Shown piece by piece: positions 63,201 to 64,000 of a stretch of DNA of 64,000 nt (position 1 is its first letter; every line of letters begins with the position of its first letter). The notes under the pieces are model-generated. The model was not told where the DNA came from, did no database searches, and saw nothing but the letters and a program-made list of their open reading frames with translations. This DNA is from Flammeovirga pectinis (GTDB taxonomy: Bacteria; Bacteroidota; Bacteroidia; Cytophagales; Flammeovirgaceae), in contig NZ_CP034563.1 of assembly GCF_003970675.1 (NCBI RefSeq), positions 811,501 through 875,500 of the forward strand. The letters run 5' to 3'. Position numbers and translations under genes: made by a program.

Positions 63201-63359
63201 ACAGGAGCAGGAGCAAATTCTCGTCATTCATTAGGTACTACAGTGTTTGGTGGTATGATTGCAGCAACTGTTTTAGCCATCATATTTGTACCCTCAAATT
63301 ACTATTTATTACATAAGTATTTTAGTAAAAAACAAAGAGCTTTAAGAAATAAAAAATAG
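60210..63359 (+). CDS. RND-family multidrug efflux transporter (HAE1/AcrB type)
   Basis: 1049 residues, the standard length. Opening SKFFINRPIFSAVLAII is the AcrB-like first helix, and NLPIAEYPNITPPTVNVTA follows. Proton-relay residues are Asp417-Asp418 in IGIVVDDAIVVVEN and Lys946 in ALASKNAILIIEFARD. Twelve transmembrane helices and two large periplasmic loops are expected from the pattern. RND pumps need a periplasmic adaptor and an outer-membrane channel, and neither is adjacent here: upstream lies the toxin array and downstream a small membrane protein. It may pair with partners elsewhere. Substrate unknown. A terminator follows directly. Confidence 0.95.
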   Translation: MISKFFINRPIFSAVLAIIIVLTGSISLFNLPIAEYPNITPPTVNVTASYPGASADVIAETVGAPIEQSVNGVENMLYMSSTSNNDGTYSLTITFEVGTDLDIATVLVQNKVAQALPKIPDIVQTLGVVTDKSSSGVSVQAANLVMIAAIQSDDAVVDSLFLSNYAKVYIADEIKRIPGVSNVSIYGVNDYSIRIWMDPSKLKERGLASSDVKNSILSQNVQVAAGQLGQTPSSSTQKNQYALVVAPGRLTDVDQFKNIIIKTDQQGHTVYLKDVASVELGTKDYNMFFHLKGKQAAGIAIYQLPSANALDIQKQVNERMSILSEKFPQGMSYSVPLDTTKFVRVSIDEVVETLAIAIFLVFIVMFMFLQDWRATLIPAITIPVALIGTFTVMSAMGFSINMLTLFGLVLAIGIVVDDAIVVVENTSRHLEEGKDRKEAAILAMQEVTGPIIATTLVLMSVFLPAASMGGITGELYKQFALTIAVSTLFSAFNALTLSPALCAMILQPKGKDKKEFFLFRWFNAGYNKVFNGYATVLTFAVRKYGLSLLVFIAISAFGIFDFDQLPTSFIPQEDQGYVMTSVELPKSASMNRTAEINRQLDELYSDVPGVKTWMTVEGFSIMDGTTAPNRATIFVIFDDWDVRLKKGQDIDHIMNDLAERYDSVLGAQVHSFVPPAISGLGNSGGFQMVILDKGNNDYNTLQKVVDEFVIEGNEQISLSGVGTTFNSKIPQLKVDVKLEKAQMMGISLNTIYDALNAFTGQQYVDDFSRWNRTYQVNIESRADYRTKVDDLWNLYVKSTSGKMISIGSLVDVSYMEAPEIVSRYNLYNAAFINGDAAIGYSSGDALTTMTKMSTSKLDKSMTASWTGLAYQQIKANGSVIFVFLLAVIFVYLVLAAQYESWIDPFGVILAVPLALFGAVISIQMRGLTNDIYMQIGIVLLVALASKNAILIIEFARDNIAKGEKLYEAIVDAAKVRFRPILMTSFAFILGVYPLVIATGAGANSRHSLGTTVFGGMIAATVLAIIFVPSNYYLLHKYFSKKQRALRNKK

Positions 63360-63387
63360 AGATAATTAGAGATCAATAATATAGATA

Positions 63388-63418
63388 GCCCATCATAGTT
63401 TATGATGGGTTATTTTTT
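63388..63418 (+). terminator. intrinsic terminator
   Basis: CCCATCATAG pairs with TATGATGGG, followed by TTATTTTTTG. Ends the RND gene. Confidence 0.8.
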
Positions 63419-63515
63419 GTTCAATCAAAATAAAAAGAATTTTTTTTAAATGGAAGTGGTGACATTTTAACGGCATAGATATTAGTTAATGTATTCACTA
63501 ATAAATCTAAAAAAT

Positions 63516-63653
63516 ATGGAACTTATGGAAAATCCTTCTGACTCTCTAATTATGGCAAAATTTGGTAGCGAATTTATTAAAACAACAATAATGGTAATAG
63601 CTGCTATATGGGTAATTCGTAGCCAAAAGAAACAAGGAAAGCCTATATTTTAA
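63516..63653 (+). CDS. 45-residue membrane micropeptide, unknown
   Basis: From ATG 63516 to TAA 63651-63653 there are 45 residues: a short polar start (MELMENPSDS), one hydrophobic span (TTIMVIAAIWVI) and a basic tail (RSQKKQGKPIF). It is a plausible single-pass small membrane protein between two terminators. No family recognised. Alternative ATGs at 63525 and 63552 would shorten it. Confidence 0.4.
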   Translation: MELMENPSDSLIMAKFGSEFIKTTIMVIAAIWVIRSQKKQGKPIF

Positions 63654-63697
63654 AATAATAGGAGAAACATAATTTAAATTCTATTTTAAAGAACAAT

Positions 63698-63733
63698 AAG
63701 CATTACTTCCTCAGAAAGTTAATGCTTTTTTTG
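63698..63733 (+). terminator. intrinsic terminator
   Basis: AAGCATTA pairs with TAATGCTT around a loop, followed by TTTTTTG. Ends the small membrane gene. Confidence 0.7.
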
Positions 63734-63789
63734 TATCCCAAAAAGGAGGTTGTATTTTTAACTAAACAAGCAACAAAGCAAATATTCTG

Positions 63790-64000
63790 ATGAACAAATT
63801 ATTACTCCTTTTATTACTTTTCTTTATCTCTAAAACAGGTAGAGCACAAGAAATACTTCCTTTATGGAATGGTGGTATTCCAAAGCACATTATATCTTCT
63901 GAAAAAGAATTTATAGCCACAGATAGAAAGATTATTTGGATCGAAAAAATTCAAGTACCAACAATAAAAGTATACCATCCTACAAAGCGTTTTAATAATA
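63790..64000 (+). CDS. secreted alpha/beta-hydrolase-like protein, start only
   Basis: The first 70 residues are visible. Signal peptide (MNKLLLLLLLFFISKTGRA, cleavage before QE), then EILPLWNGGIPKH and KIQVPTIKVYHP, an opening common to secreted alpha/beta hydrolases of the carbohydrate-acetylesterase type in Bacteroidota. The catalytic part is beyond the edge, so the class is a guess from the N-terminus only. Confidence 0.55.
   Translation, partial: MNKLLLLLLLFFISKTGRAQEILPLWNGGIPKHIISSEKEFIATDRKIIWIEKIQVPTIKVYHPTKRFNN

Noticed and set aside
1-64000. tRNA, rRNA, prophage or CRISPR loci
   Set aside because: No T-loop-like GGTTCRANNCC cluster, no rRNA-like conserved segment, no spacer-repeat pattern and no phage structural genes were seen.

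Overview
The window is AT-rich bacterial DNA from a member of the Bacteroidota, most likely a marine-type Cytophagales such as Flammeovirga. The phylum call rests on hybrid two-component system (HTCS) architecture, type IX secretion (T9SS) C-terminal sorting domains, PorP/SprF and CHU_C-type proteins, SprB repeats and TAnnTTTG-like -7 promoter elements. The genus is an inference; no rRNA or tRNA gene was seen.

Layout. 1-4000: a partial TlpA-type thioredoxin lipoprotein, two tiny membrane proteins, and a minus-strand sulfur operon (CoA-disulfide-reductase/rhodanese fusion plus two YeeE/YedE half-transporters). 4.1-8.0 kb: a TPR-SpoIIE phosphatase, an IS200-type element, a secreted protein and a thiamine-binding-protein homologue. 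8.3-17.2 kb: a polysaccharide locus with a complete HTCS regulator, a large secreted GH5/CBM6 glycanase and an SGNH hydrolase lipoprotein, but no SusC/SusD. 17.3-18.1 kb: an ECF sigma factor of SigZ type followed by a 14-cysteine mini-protein. The two genes share a non-canonical promoter motif. 18.5-21.7 kb: secreted proteins and an LRR lipoprotein.

21.8-52.0 kb: one co-directional run of ten genes with several TAATG stop/start overlaps. It encodes a giant SprB-repeat protein, a FG-GAP/CHU_C surface protein, a PorP/SprF-OmpA fusion, an outer-membrane barrel, a 1584-residue unknown, an Fn3 protein, small secreted proteins, and a 2095-residue polymorphic toxin. The toxin carries an N-terminal TANFOR/Fn3-like region, a coiled coil, an HELGH metallopeptidase-like motif, a Hint domain and a PD-(D/E)XK nuclease tip. 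An immunity candidate follows it directly. I read this run as a surface-display or toxin-delivery apparatus with its cargo.

52.0-59.9 kb: an array of orphan toxin tips, each followed at once by an immunity gene. Cassettes are separated by full or decayed copies of an antisense Rpn-family (PD-(D/E)XK) nuclease gene, near-identical transcription-terminator hairpins, and a conserved hairpin (core TGACGCTGTCGCTTAACA, variable but paired arms) that sits exactly at the start of each tip. An orphan 3' end of the first immunity gene lies behind the second one and is a recombination scar. An IS21 element (istA/istB) and a solo IS200-like end have landed in the array.

60-64 kb: an RND (HAE1/AcrB) efflux pump without adaptor or outer-membrane partner, a 45-residue membrane protein, and the start of a secreted alpha/beta-hydrolase-like protein. 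The strongest candidate for something undescribed is the pairing of the surface operon and Hint toxin with the downstream tip/immunity array, whose recurring modules (Rpn gene, boundary hairpin, terminator) look like a cassette-exchange system.
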